Part shown: positions 53,359 through 61,050 of the stretch, piece after piece
Numbering within the stretch: the stretch's first letter is position 1
How the letters are laid out: every line of letters starts with the position of its first letter
NCBI RefSeq assembly: GCF_011395035.1
Contig: NZ_CP024770.1
Location: 927,670-991,669 of the forward strand
Origin: Pantoea cypripedii
GTDB lineage: Bacteria; Pseudomonadota; Gammaproteobacteria; Enterobacterales; Enterobacteriaceae
Length of the DNA: 64,000 nt
Direction: 5' to 3'
The notes under the pieces: model-generated
Databases searched by the model: none
The model's input: only the letters and a program-made list of their open reading frames with translations
Told to the model about the DNA's origin: nothing
Translations under genes and position numbers: made by a program

Positions 53359-55029
53359 TCACGCACTCAACATCCGGCGCAAAAACTTCCCGGAAAAGGT
53401 CTTCGGCAACGAACGGCGGAAGTGAATCTTGCGCGGCAGGGCATAGCGGCCACAGCGGCTGATCAGACGTTCGCGTATTTGTTGCTTCAGTGCCGCTTCC
53501 TGTGGTGCATTTAGCCCATCGGTGACGACAAAAAGCGCCACCATTTCACCCAGCAGGTGATGTGGGGTGCGGGTGGCAACCACCTCAACGATACCGTCCA
53601 GGCCCGCCAGGGCATTTTCTACTTCCGCTGTCGCCAGACGCTTGCCGCCGATGTTGATCACGTCGTCCATGCGCCCCTGAATGACGATGTTATCGCCCAC
53701 CTGCACGGCACAATCATGGGTGGCATAACTCCAGCGCCCATCACGTTGCAGCCAGTAGCGTTGATCATGCTGCGTATCATCCTGCCAGAGGGTTGACATG
53801 CCACCCGGACCAAGCGAGCCATTTACCACCAGCAGTCCTGCCTCACCCGCCGCACACAAAGCGCCACTGGCCGCATCAACGATCGCCACTGAGCGGCTGA
53901 ACACCGGCTTCAGACCGCTGCCCGACCCCGCCAGCAGTGGCCAGCCGGATTCAGTCTGCCAGTAGTGATTTTCGCATGGCACGCACATCTCCGTGCTCAC
54001 CCAGTCATGCGTTGTACTGTCGAGCGGTTCGCCTGCCAGATAGAGCGATCGTAACGCCGCCAGGTCGGCACGCGGCGTCCCCTGCTGGCGTGCCATGCGG
54101 ATCGCACCGGCGATGGTTAACATACGGGTGATCCCCAGCTCCGCCACCATTTGCCACCAGCTTTCTCCGGGGGCATTCACCGGGCTGGCTTCACACATAA
54201 CCGTGGTGATCCCCGCCAGCAACGGTGCATAGACGCCGTAGCTATGTCCGGTGACCCATCCCACATCCGCCGTGGTAAAGAAAATTTCGTCATCCTGAAC
54301 CTGAAACAGGTGATGCAGGCTAGCCAGCAGCGCCACGGCGTAGCCACCGGTATCGCGCACGATGCCTTTCGGCGCGCCCGTGGTGCCGGAGGTAAACAAC
54401 AGGTGTGAAGGCTGAGAAGCCTCTACCCAGGCACAGGGCACCTCGCGCCCCTGATGTTGTGCCAGCTCACGGCTAAAATCCGCACTCACCATATCCGCCA
54501 CGCGTAACGTGGCGGTGGGTGCAGGGATGGAGGGCAGGCTCTCACGGCTGCGCTTCTCGCTGCTGTGGATCAGCAGCACCGGTTGGCAGGCATTGATACG
54601 CTGGGCCAGCGCTTCGCTGGTGCTGGCAGAGTAAACCACCACATGCACCGCCCCGAGCCGGGCGCAGGCCAGCATGGCGATGGCGGCCTGCGGCATCATC
54701 GGCAGCGCAATCAGCACCCGATCCCCCTGGCGGATCCCCCAGCTCGACAACAGGCTGCTCAGGGCGTTGACCTGCTGCCAGAGCTCAAGGTAGCTGAGCC
54801 GATGGGTATACCCGAGATAATCACGATGAATGATGGCGCAATGGTTTCCACGGGTCACCAGATGGCGGTCGAGCGCGTTATAGCTCAGGTTAGTTTTCCC
54901 ATCCGGGAACCAGCGACAGCGCGGACCACCATCAATGCTGGCTACCAACGCGCTAAAATCCTGTTGCCAGTGCAGGCGTTGCGCTTCCTGTTGCCAGAAC
55001 GCGGCATCCTCAACGGTGATCATTGACAT
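53359..55029 (-). CDS. AMP-forming acyl-CoA synthetase-like ligase
   Basis: This 556-residue member of the acetyl-CoA/propionyl-CoA synthetase group has FWQQEAQRLHWQQDF at the N-terminus (ACAS-type extension), the P-loop TSGTTGAPKGI, the Y-x-TE-like HYWQTESGWPL, GRMDDVINIGGKRL and the late catalytic Lys in SGKFLRR. It would activate a short carboxylate as an acyl-adenylate and then a thioester. ATG 55029 overlaps the flavoprotein gene by 20 bases. It is the last gene of the Nit1C-type run and is not a standard member of that cluster as I know it. It may activate the acid produced by the nitrilase. Confidence 0.83.
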   Translation of the reverse strand: MSMITVEDAAFWQQEAQRLHWQQDFSALVASIDGGPRCRWFPDGKTNLSYNALDRHLVTRGNHCAIIHRDYLGYTHRLSYLELWQQVNALSSLLSSWGIRQGDRVLIALPMMPQAAIAMLACARLGAVHVVVYSASTSEALAQRINACQPVLLIHSSEKRSRESLPSIPAPTATLRVADMVSADFSRELAQHQGREVPCAWVEASQPSHLLFTSGTTGAPKGIVRDTGGYAVALLASLHHLFQVQDDEIFFTTADVGWVTGHSYGVYAPLLAGITTVMCEASPVNAPGESWWQMVAELGITRMLTIAGAIRMARQQGTPRADLAALRSLYLAGEPLDSTTHDWVSTEMCVPCENHYWQTESGWPLLAGSGSGLKPVFSRSVAIVDAASGALCAAGEAGLLVVNGSLGPGGMSTLWQDDTQHDQRYWLQRDGRWSYATHDCAVQVGDNIVIQGRMDDVINIGGKRLATAEVENALAGLDGIVEVVATRTPHHLLGEMVALFVVTDGLNAPQEAALKQQIRERLISRCGRYALPRKIHFRRSLPKTFSGKFLRRMLSA

Positions 55030-56269
55030 ATACCGTCTCCGCAGCGCCCTGATGCTGCTGCACAATCGCTTCCGCCAGCCATGCGGCATCTTCCCCTACA
55101 CCTTCAAAGCGCCCCGATCCCCAGGTCCACAGCCACGGCAACCCAAGAAAATACAGACCCGGCTGTACCGAGACACCACGGGTATGCCGTGGATAGCCTT
55201 TGTCATTGAAGGCAGGCGCGTCTATCCAGCTGAAATCGGTATGGAACCCCACTGCCCAGATAATGGCGGTGATATTGGACAGATCGATATGGGTGGCGCT
55301 TTCTTCTGGTTGCCACAGCGGCTGATAGCGCGCTTCAGCGGGCGCGTCGATACCCTGTTCAGCGATCCAGACATCAATGCTGTCTTTGATTTTCTGCGAG
55401 GTGGCGTCAGCACCGTCGAGGTTAGCCTTAAGGTCATCGGCGGTGAGGAGTGTGCCGTCGCGGTATCCCAGCAGACGGCCATACAGCTGCATGCCCTGCA
55501 AGGCAAAGGCGCGCAGATCGATATCGCGCCCGCCATCACGGCCCGTGACATAGTGGTTGGTTTTGCGCCGTGCGTCTTCACCGAGCGGATGATCGTCAAC
55601 GGTCAGACGGTAATGCCCCATATCATCCAGCCAATCCACCACGTCGCGACCACGGTAAAAACGCGCCACGCGCGGTGCGCTGCCCACGCACAGATGGACG
55701 CGACGACCGGCCAGATGCAGATCCTCTGCGATCTGCGCACCGGATTGCGCCGATCCCACCACCAGTACGTCTCCGGCGGGCAATTGCTGCGCCGATTTAT
55801 AGTCAGCGGAATGCACCTGCATGATGCTTGCTGGCAGTTGTGCGGATATCGCCGGAAAGCGCGGACGATGATAATTGCCCACCGCGATCACCACCTGGTC
55901 AGCGGTGAAAACCCCGGCAGAAGTCAGTAACTGAAAACCCTGCTGCGTTTTCTCTACGCGCAACACGTTAACCCCTTCACGCAATGGTGCATTGAAGCTA
56001 CGGGCGTAGCGTTCAACATAATCGATGATTTCATCGCGCAGCATAAAGCCGTGCGGATCGTCGCCGTCATAGGGGAAGCCAGGCAACTTACATTGCCAGT
56101 TAGGCGTCACCAGGCAGAAGTTATCCCAGCGTTGTTCGCGCCATGCCCAGGCCAGTTGATGGCGTTCCAGCACCAGATGCTGGATGTTTTTTTGCGTCAG
56201 GTTCCAGCTCATGGCGAGACCCGCCTGCCCGCCGCCAATAATGACGACAGGATAATGATTGTTGTTCAT
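55010..56269 (-). CDS. Nit1C flavoprotein monooxygenase-like (MSMEG_0569 family)
   Basis: This 419-residue flavin-dependent oxidoreductase has the FAD site IIGGGQAGLAMSWNL at the N-terminus, a second dinucleotide site VVGSAQSGAQIAEDL, and the ATG-like IIWAVGFHTDF. WREQRWDNFCLVTPNWQCKLPGFPYDGDDPHGF is characteristic of the MSMEG_0569 family found in Nit1C clusters. It probably oxidises a nitrogen compound or aldehyde using NAD(P)H and oxygen. It follows the MSMEG_0570-type gene by 17 bases. The substrate is unknown. Confidence 0.88.
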   Translation of the reverse strand: MNNNHYPVVIIGGGQAGLAMSWNLTQKNIQHLVLERHQLAWAWREQRWDNFCLVTPNWQCKLPGFPYDGDDPHGFMLRDEIIDYVERYARSFNAPLREGVNVLRVEKTQQGFQLLTSAGVFTADQVVIAVGNYHRPRFPAISAQLPASIMQVHSADYKSAQQLPAGDVLVVGSAQSGAQIAEDLHLAGRRVHLCVGSAPRVARFYRGRDVVDWLDDMGHYRLTVDDHPLGEDARRKTNHYVTGRDGGRDIDLRAFALQGMQLYGRLLGYRDGTLLTADDLKANLDGADATSQKIKDSIDVWIAEQGIDAPAEARYQPLWQPEESATHIDLSNITAIIWAVGFHTDFSWIDAPAFNDKGYPRHTRGVSVQPGLYFLGLPWLWTWGSGRFEGVGEDAAWLAEAIVQQHQGAAETVYVNDHR

Positions 56270-56286
56270 CGTAATCTCGCTTGTTA

Positions 56287-56577
56287 TCAGACCGGGACGG
56301 GGGTGATTTTTTCCACAATGACTTGCTGCTGCGCCGTAAACTGCCGGGCTTTTTGCACGATTACCGCAGACTGATCCTGGGCGCTGGAGCAGTAATAACC
56401 GAACTTCGCCTTCACCCTTTCACTGGCTTCGTCCAGCGCGCGGGTACTCAGGGTGACGAACTCATCCAGCGTATAGGGATGGTTCACCTCCAGGTGTTTC
56501 TCAATGGCGGTGGAGGGGGAATAGCAGGTATCTTTGCTGCCGTCAGGCCAGCAAACGACAAAATGCATTGCAGGCAT
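56287..56577 (-). CDS. Nit1C small protein (MSMEG_0570 family)
   Basis: This is a 96-residue protein of unknown function. It opens MPAMHFVVCWPDGSKDTCYSPSTAIEKHL and is of the MSMEG_0570 family, named nitrogen starvation response protein in annotation. GAGGAA lies six bases before ATG 56577, which decides the start against the much longer frame. Its two Cys residues (WC..C and YYCSS) are noteworthy. It sits in the conserved order between the AIR-synthase-like and flavoprotein genes. Confidence 0.87.
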   Translation of the reverse strand: MPAMHFVVCWPDGSKDTCYSPSTAIEKHLEVNHPYTLDEFVTLSTRALDEASERVKAKFGYYCSSAQDQSAVIVQKARQFTAQQQVIVEKITPVPV

Positions 56578-56588
56578 CGTAAGTTCCT

Positions 56589-57551
56589 CTATTGATTGTT
56601 CATGCCGGTAAGCGGCTGTTGCGCCAGATCCCAGTAACAGCCGCGCTGCTGCTGGTACTGCATGATGAGTTTTCTCTCCGGGGTGAACTGCCCCACCGCA
56701 GCACAACTGATGCCGTGCCGGGCAAAGCGTTCAGCTACCTCGTCGCGATGATATGGCTCCACTGCCAGCAGGAATCCGAAGCTGGGGAAGGCACACAGCC
56801 ACTGCTCCAGTTCCACGCCTGGCGGGATGGGGATCTGCGCCAGGTCCAGCTCGGCACCCAGCCCGGCGCTCTCCAGCATCATCACCAGCGTGCCCGCCAG
56901 CCCGGCCTGGCTGATGTCTTTCGCCGCCTGAAGTAATCCTTCATCGGCCATCGCAGGCAGCAGCGACAGGGCCTGGCGCAGAGCCAGAGGATCGGCATGA
57001 GTCGCCGCATCCCAGTTGTTACCGGGTGGGTGCCAGCGCCCCTGTAGATTGGCAGCCACCATAAGCGTCTGACCCGGTTGTACGGCAAAGCTGCTGAGCG
57101 GATGTGTTGTCTCCCCCAGCACCGCCACGGCCAGCTGTGGCTGATCGCTGCGCAGATTGGTGTGGCCGCCAACCACAGGCACCTGATACGCGCGGGAGGC
57201 CGCCGCCATTCCTTGCAGGATCTGCTCCGCATGGGGTAACGCGTCATCCCACAGGGCGTTAACCACCGCCAGCGGGCGTCCGCCCATCGCGGCAATGTCA
57301 CTCAGATTGACCATCACGCCACACCAACCGGCAAACCACGGCTCTTCCGCGACAAAGCGGTTAATAAATCCCTCCATTGCCAGCAGTTTGTAGCCGTTGC
57401 CATCGGGGATCAGCGCACAGTCATCGCCATTCGGGTACGGGTTAGGCCAGGCATCGCGCAGCTGCTGCGCCACCTGCTGGATATCGCGCTTGTGGGCGAT
57501 GCCGCTAAAGGCGTGCAGCCGTTCAATCAGCGCAGCTAAGTCATGATTCAT
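56589..57551 (-). CDS. Nit1C AIR-synthase-like protein (Sll0787 family)
   Basis: This 320-residue protein of the AIR synthase (PurM/SelD/ThiL) fold has GDDCALIPDGNGYKLLAMEGFINRFVAEEPWFAGWCGVMVNLSDIAAMGGRPLAVVNALW in the first half, the fold's ATP-binding segment, and KDISQAGLAGTLVMMLE in the second. Enzymes of this fold activate an oxygen or amide with ATP. ATG 57551 overlaps the acetyltransferase stop by 4 bases (ATGA). The substrate is unknown. Confidence 0.87.
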   Translation of the reverse strand: MNHDLAALIERLHAFSGIAHKRDIQQVAQQLRDAWPNPYPNGDDCALIPDGNGYKLLAMEGFINRFVAEEPWFAGWCGVMVNLSDIAAMGGRPLAVVNALWDDALPHAEQILQGMAAASRAYQVPVVGGHTNLRSDQPQLAVAVLGETTHPLSSFAVQPGQTLMVAANLQGRWHPPGNNWDAATHADPLALRQALSLLPAMADEGLLQAAKDISQAGLAGTLVMMLESAGLGAELDLAQIPIPPGVELEQWLCAFPSFGFLLAVEPYHRDEVAERFARHGISCAAVGQFTPERKLIMQYQQQRGCYWDLAQQPLTGMNNQ

Positions 57552-58111
57552 CGCGCTACCCCCGTCAGAAAGGCGGGCATTTCCGTCGGCTTGCGAACCG
57601 GGGTATTGATCACCATGCCACTGCGCGGGTCGTGACAGGGGGGATAAAAGTTGAGATCGGCCTGCATCCGCGCATGGCGGACCCCGCGCAAATCCAGCCA
57701 CTCCAGCGTGTGCCAGTGCATACGGCGAAACAGTGGCTCGTTCTGATGCTGCACCTGGGCATAAAATTCGCGGCAGCCCAGCGCATGGGCGCTGCACACC
57801 GCCAGGCGGATCAGCGTCGGCCCCAGCTGGCCCTGGCGACGATAGGCGTTATCCACCGCGAGGCGCGATCCCATCCAGATCCCCGGTGCCCGTTCATGGA
57901 TACGCACCGTGCCCACCACTTCATCGTGCCAGCCGCCCACGCTACCGAGTGCCACCAGCAGCCGGGCATGTCCATCGATATCATCCAGGTCATCGCCCTC
58001 AAACAATCCCTGTTCCTGGCAAAACACGCGCTGGCGCAGCGCGTAAGCCTGTCGCCGTTCCCACGGCAGCGTGACCCATTTGATGGTGTAACCTGCGTAG
58101 TGATTCATCAT
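57548..58111 (-). CDS. Nit1C GNAT acetyltransferase (MSMEG_0567/Sll0786 family)
   Basis: This 187-residue GNAT enzyme has WERRQAYALRQRVFCQEQGLFEGDDLDDID at the start, VGTVRIHE and the acetyl-CoA region RLAVDNAYRRQGQLGPTLIRLAV. It is of the family found in Nit1C clusters and annotated as nitrogen starvation N-acetyltransferase. AAGGGGG precedes ATG 58111. It is coupled to the AIR-synthase-like gene by overlap and lies 6 bases from the radical SAM gene. The acceptor is unknown. Confidence 0.87.
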   Translation of the reverse strand: MMNHYAGYTIKWVTLPWERRQAYALRQRVFCQEQGLFEGDDLDDIDGHARLLVALGSVGGWHDEVVGTVRIHERAPGIWMGSRLAVDNAYRRQGQLGPTLIRLAVCSAHALGCREFYAQVQHQNEPLFRRMHWHTLEWLDLRGVRHARMQADLNFYPPCHDPRSGMVINTPVRKPTEMPAFLTGVAR

Positions 58112-58117
58112 GCCCCC

Positions 58118-59227
58118 TTACGCCATCGCCTGTTCAAAGCTGGAAAGTGAGGAGCAGGCACCGCAGCGACCGCAGCCCGCCTTGATATCGCTGGAACGCA
58201 GGCTCGCCTGGCTGAGCATCTGTCCGAGCGGCTGCAAAATGGACGACATAAACTGGCTGTCAGGGGCCGGATGATGTTCCAGCGGTGTGCCGCTGATCGG
58301 GACAAAAGGCACCACAAACGGATAAACCCCGAGGTCAATCAGCGTCTCCGACAGCGACAGGATAGCTTCCGGCGTATCGCCCAGACCCGCCAGGATATAG
58401 GTACTGACCTGCCCCCGGCCAAACACCGCCACCGCATCGGCGAATGCCTCAAGATACTGATCCACGCTCACCTGGGCCTTGCCCGGCATAATGCGGGCGC
58501 GAACCGCAGGAGTGACGGCTTCGAGATGCATACCCAGCGCATCAATCCCCGCGTCTTTCATGCGTCGGAACCATTTCGCATCTCCCGGTGGTTCGCATTG
58601 TCCCTGCAACGGCAAATCCACCGCCGCTTTGATGGCGAGCGCGCTTTCCACCAAAATGCGGGCACCACGATCACTGCCGGAGGGGGTTCCGGTGGTCATC
58701 ACCATATGTTTCACCCCATCCAGCTCCACGGCCGCTTTTGCCACTTCCGCCAGTTGCTGCGGGGTTTTACGCGCGATGGTGCTGCCCGCTGCCAGCGACT
58801 GCCCGATAGCGCAGAACTGGCACGCCTTCGCGCGATTTTCATAGCGGATGCAGGTTTGCAGCACGGTGGTCGCCAGCACGTCGGTGCCATGCAGCGTGGC
58901 AATCTGCGAGTAAGGTATGCCGTCGGCCGTCTGTCGCTCATAAAAGCGCGGTTTATGGGCGACGCTGATCTCCCGCACCGGAATCAGGTTGTTGTACAGC
59001 CGGGTGGCACCGGACTCCTCGTGTTTCACCTGCCAAGGCGACTGGCGCGCGGAATGGGTGTAGATCGGCACCATCACCGTCACACCATCGATATTCATCG
59101 CCTGATGGTCCGACGGTCCGGCGCCACCGTGACGGCTGACATGATCCTGGCGGGGATTAATGACATTCACCCCCTGGGTCAGCAGCTCAGTGATCAGCTG
59201 CTGGCGCGTAGACGGTACGTTCTGCAT
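58118..59227 (-). CDS. Nit1C radical SAM protein (MSMEG_0568 family)
   Basis: This 369-residue radical SAM enzyme carries the cluster-binding Cys residues C126, C136 and C139 in CIRYENRAKACQFC, spaced C-x9-C-x2-C in place of the usual C-x3-C-x2-C. A second group, C352, C355 and C358 (CGRCGAC), is near the C-terminus and could bind another Fe-S cluster. QGQCEPPGD and AGIDALGMHLEAVTP are typical core strands. ATG 59227 has GGAGGAGG six bases upstream and overlaps the nitrilase end by 41 bases. The reaction is unknown. Confidence 0.88.
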   Translation of the reverse strand: MQNVPSTRQQLITELLTQGVNVINPRQDHVSRHGGAGPSDHQAMNIDGVTVMVPIYTHSARQSPWQVKHEESGATRLYNNLIPVREISVAHKPRFYERQTADGIPYSQIATLHGTDVLATTVLQTCIRYENRAKACQFCAIGQSLAAGSTIARKTPQQLAEVAKAAVELDGVKHMVMTTGTPSGSDRGARILVESALAIKAAVDLPLQGQCEPPGDAKWFRRMKDAGIDALGMHLEAVTPAVRARIMPGKAQVSVDQYLEAFADAVAVFGRGQVSTYILAGLGDTPEAILSLSETLIDLGVYPFVVPFVPISGTPLEHHPAPDSQFMSSILQPLGQMLSQASLRSSDIKAGCGRCGACSSLSSFEQAMA

Positions 59228-60188
59228 CGTGGCCTCCTCCGGTTTCGGACTCATTATCACGCGCCACCACATAACGGGCAGGCGTCGCATCGAGGCGCAG
59301 GCTGAGTAATTCCGGTCGGGCATAGTGGCCGACAGAATCCATCATGCGTTTGCGTTTGGTGATCAGGGCCATGTCCAGATCGGCAATCAAAATCCCCTCA
59401 CCTTCGGTCAGCGGCGGCACCAGGTGGCGGCCTTCCGGCGAGATGATGGCGGTGTTGCAGCCACCACGCAGCCCCTTTTGTAACACCGGGTCGCTGGTCA
59501 GCTCGTTGATTTGCTCCTCGGTCAGCCAGCCGGTGGCATTGATGACAAAGCAACCGGACTCCAGTGCATGATGGCGAATGGTGACGTCCATCTGCTCGGC
59601 AAAAATCGGCCCCACCAATGAACCGGGGAACTGGCTGCAATGGATCTCCTCGTGCTGAGTCATCAGGCTGTAGCGCGCCAGTGGGTTGTAGTGCTCCCAG
59701 CAGGCTAAAGCCCCGATGCGCCCAACCGCCGAGTCCACCACCTTCAATCCGGCACCGTCTCCCTGTCCCCAGATCATCCGTTCGTGATAGGTCGGGGTGA
59801 TTTTGCGGCGTTTCAGCACCAGTTCCCCGCTGGCATCAAATACCAGTTGGGTGTTGTAGAGTGTGCCGTGGTCACGTTCATTCACCCCCAGCACCACGAC
59901 GATGTTGCGCAGGCGGGCGCGTTCGCCCACCGCATGGGTGATCGGGCCGGGCACCACCACCGCCTGGTCATACAATTTCAGATGGGCCGCTCCGGCGGTC
60001 ATCGCGGGCGTGATAAACGAGAAGTAGGGGTAATAAGGCACAAAGGTCTCGGGAAAGACGATGATCTCTGCCCCCTGTGCAGCTGCCTGATCGATCGCGT
60101 CCAGCACCCGGGCCAGCGTTTTGCTGGCCTCATGGAGATCTGGCGCAATCTGGGCGGCGGCGGCACGAATAATGCGTGACTCAGCCAT
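59187..60188 (-). CDS. Nit1C nitrilase (Nit6803 type)
   Basis: This 333-residue nitrilase has the triad Glu47 (FPETF), Lys129 (RRKITPT) and Cys163 (ACWEHY). FVPYYPYFSFITPAMTAGAAH and GQGDGAGLKVVDSAVGRIGALACWEHYNPLARYSL match the Nit6803 family of Nit1C clusters. It converts a nitrile to acid and ammonia; in pseudomonads the nitrilase of this cluster has been tied to growth on cyanide, where nitriles form from cyanide and oxo acids. It follows the MSMEG_0572-type gene by 13 bases. It differs from the nitrilase at 45984-47006. Confidence 0.9.
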   Translation of the reverse strand: MAESRIIRAAAAQIAPDLHEASKTLARVLDAIDQAAAQGAEIIVFPETFVPYYPYFSFITPAMTAGAAHLKLYDQAVVVPGPITHAVGERARLRNIVVVLGVNERDHGTLYNTQLVFDASGELVLKRRKITPTYHERMIWGQGDGAGLKVVDSAVGRIGALACWEHYNPLARYSLMTQHEEIHCSQFPGSLVGPIFAEQMDVTIRHHALESGCFVINATGWLTEEQINELTSDPVLQKGLRGGCNTAIISPEGRHLVPPLTEGEGILIADLDMALITKRKRMMDSVGHYARPELLSLRLDATPARYVVARDNESETGGGHDAERTVYAPAADH

Positions 60189-60201
60189 AACGCGCCTCCG
60201 C

Positions 60202-60684
60202 TTACATCGTCCAGGTATCGATGATCACCGCGTTGTCACGCACGTGGAGCAGCTTCAGATCCAGCACATCCAGCGGGTTGATCGGGCGTACCCCTTCCAG
60301 CAGTGAAGGTTCGCCATGACCATACAAAGCCTGCAGGGCAAAACGGCAGGCGTAGACTTTGCCGCCTTCAGACATAAATTTGGTCAGCTGGTTGCCATAG
60401 TTCTGGTGACCGGGAAACGCTTCGGCCCCGATGGTGGGGAAACCGCGCTGCACGCCAAGCAGCACCCCTGGCCCATACAGCAGGATGGAGGTTTCGAATC
60501 CTTTACGTTGCAAACGGGTGGCCTGCAACATGTTGACGAAACCGATCGAACCTTCAAAGGCGACGGTGTGGAAGGTCACCAGTGCCTTCTGGCCCGGTTC
60601 CGCCTTCACATCCTCAAACACTTTCTCTTCGTAATCGACAAAGAAATCACCCGTCTTATGAGCTGGCAAAGTAACTTTTGGCAT
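60202..60684 (-). CDS. Nit1C leading protein (MSMEG_0572/Sll0783 family)
   Basis: This 160-residue protein is of the MSMEG_0572/Sll0783 family, called nitrogen starvation response protein. It has a DsrE/DsrF-like look: ALVTFHTVAFEGSIGFVNMLQATRLQRKGFETSILLYGPGVLLGVQRGFP. A conserved Cys occurs in VYACRFALQAL. It is the first gene of the Nit1C run. GGGAG precedes ATG 60684, and the 5-prime leader contains a 7-bp hairpin (60711-60727). The biochemical role is unknown. Confidence 0.88.
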   Translation of the reverse strand: MPKVTLPAHKTGDFFVDYEEKVFEDVKAEPGQKALVTFHTVAFEGSIGFVNMLQATRLQRKGFETSILLYGPGVLLGVQRGFPTIGAEAFPGHQNYGNQLTKFMSEGGKVYACRFALQALYGHGEPSLLEGVRPINPLDVLDLKLLHVRDNAVIIDTWTM

Positions 60685-60710
60685 AGCACGTTTCTCCCGG
60701 TTTTATCAGG

Positions 60711-60727
60711 GGGGAGCCTCGCTCCCC
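60711..60727. repeat. Hairpin in the leader of the Nit1C operon
   Basis: GGGGAGC, CTC, GCTCCCC forms a perfect 7-bp stem 27 bases before the first start codon. It may influence translation or be a small repeat of the same style as those at 2929-2947 and 35851-35868. Confidence 0.45.
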
Positions 60728-60794
60728 GTCATGGTACATCGCAGGTGATGCACAGAGACTGGAGCAAGGTACGTGCCAGCGGGGATTCAGGGGT

Positions 60795-60991
60795 ATGCAA
60801 TCAATGGTCCATCAAACGCTCAAATTATGCGCAAAAAAATTTTCATCGCGTAAACACTCTCATAACATGCCGCGCCAGATCGCGCGAAATCACGTTGAGA
60901 TGCACTGAATTGATGCCAATTTGCACCAAAAATGCACACAACTAAAATCATCATGCAATCAATGATGCAATCAATGGATAAGGTGATTGCA
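60795..60991. promoter_or_regulatory. Repeated 12-bp motif between nit operon and MocR gene
   Basis: ATGCAATCAATG occurs at 60795-60806, 60953-60964 and 60965-60976; the last two are exact tandem copies. TGATTGCA, an inverted part of the motif, is at 60984-60991. A CATAAT box with TTACGC 18 bases away on the minus strand fits the nit promoter, placing the first copy just downstream. These are likely binding sites of the MocR-type regulator. The remaining sequence in 60685-61050 shows no gene. Confidence 0.6.
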
Positions 60992-61050
60992 GATTAACGC
61001 CAGCCAGGCAATAGTGATGCTAACTTCGCCGTTTTGCTGGAATGGTATGC

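Noticed and set aside
55030..55089. Longer start of the acyl-CoA ligase at 55089
   Set aside because: It would add 20 residues rich in Arg that do not fit the family; ATG 55029 begins at the conserved N-terminal extension.
60700..60960. Sigma-54 promoter for the Nit1C operon
   Set aside because: A TGGCA and a TGCA are present on the minus strand, but the GG-to-GC distance is 12 where 10 bases are required.
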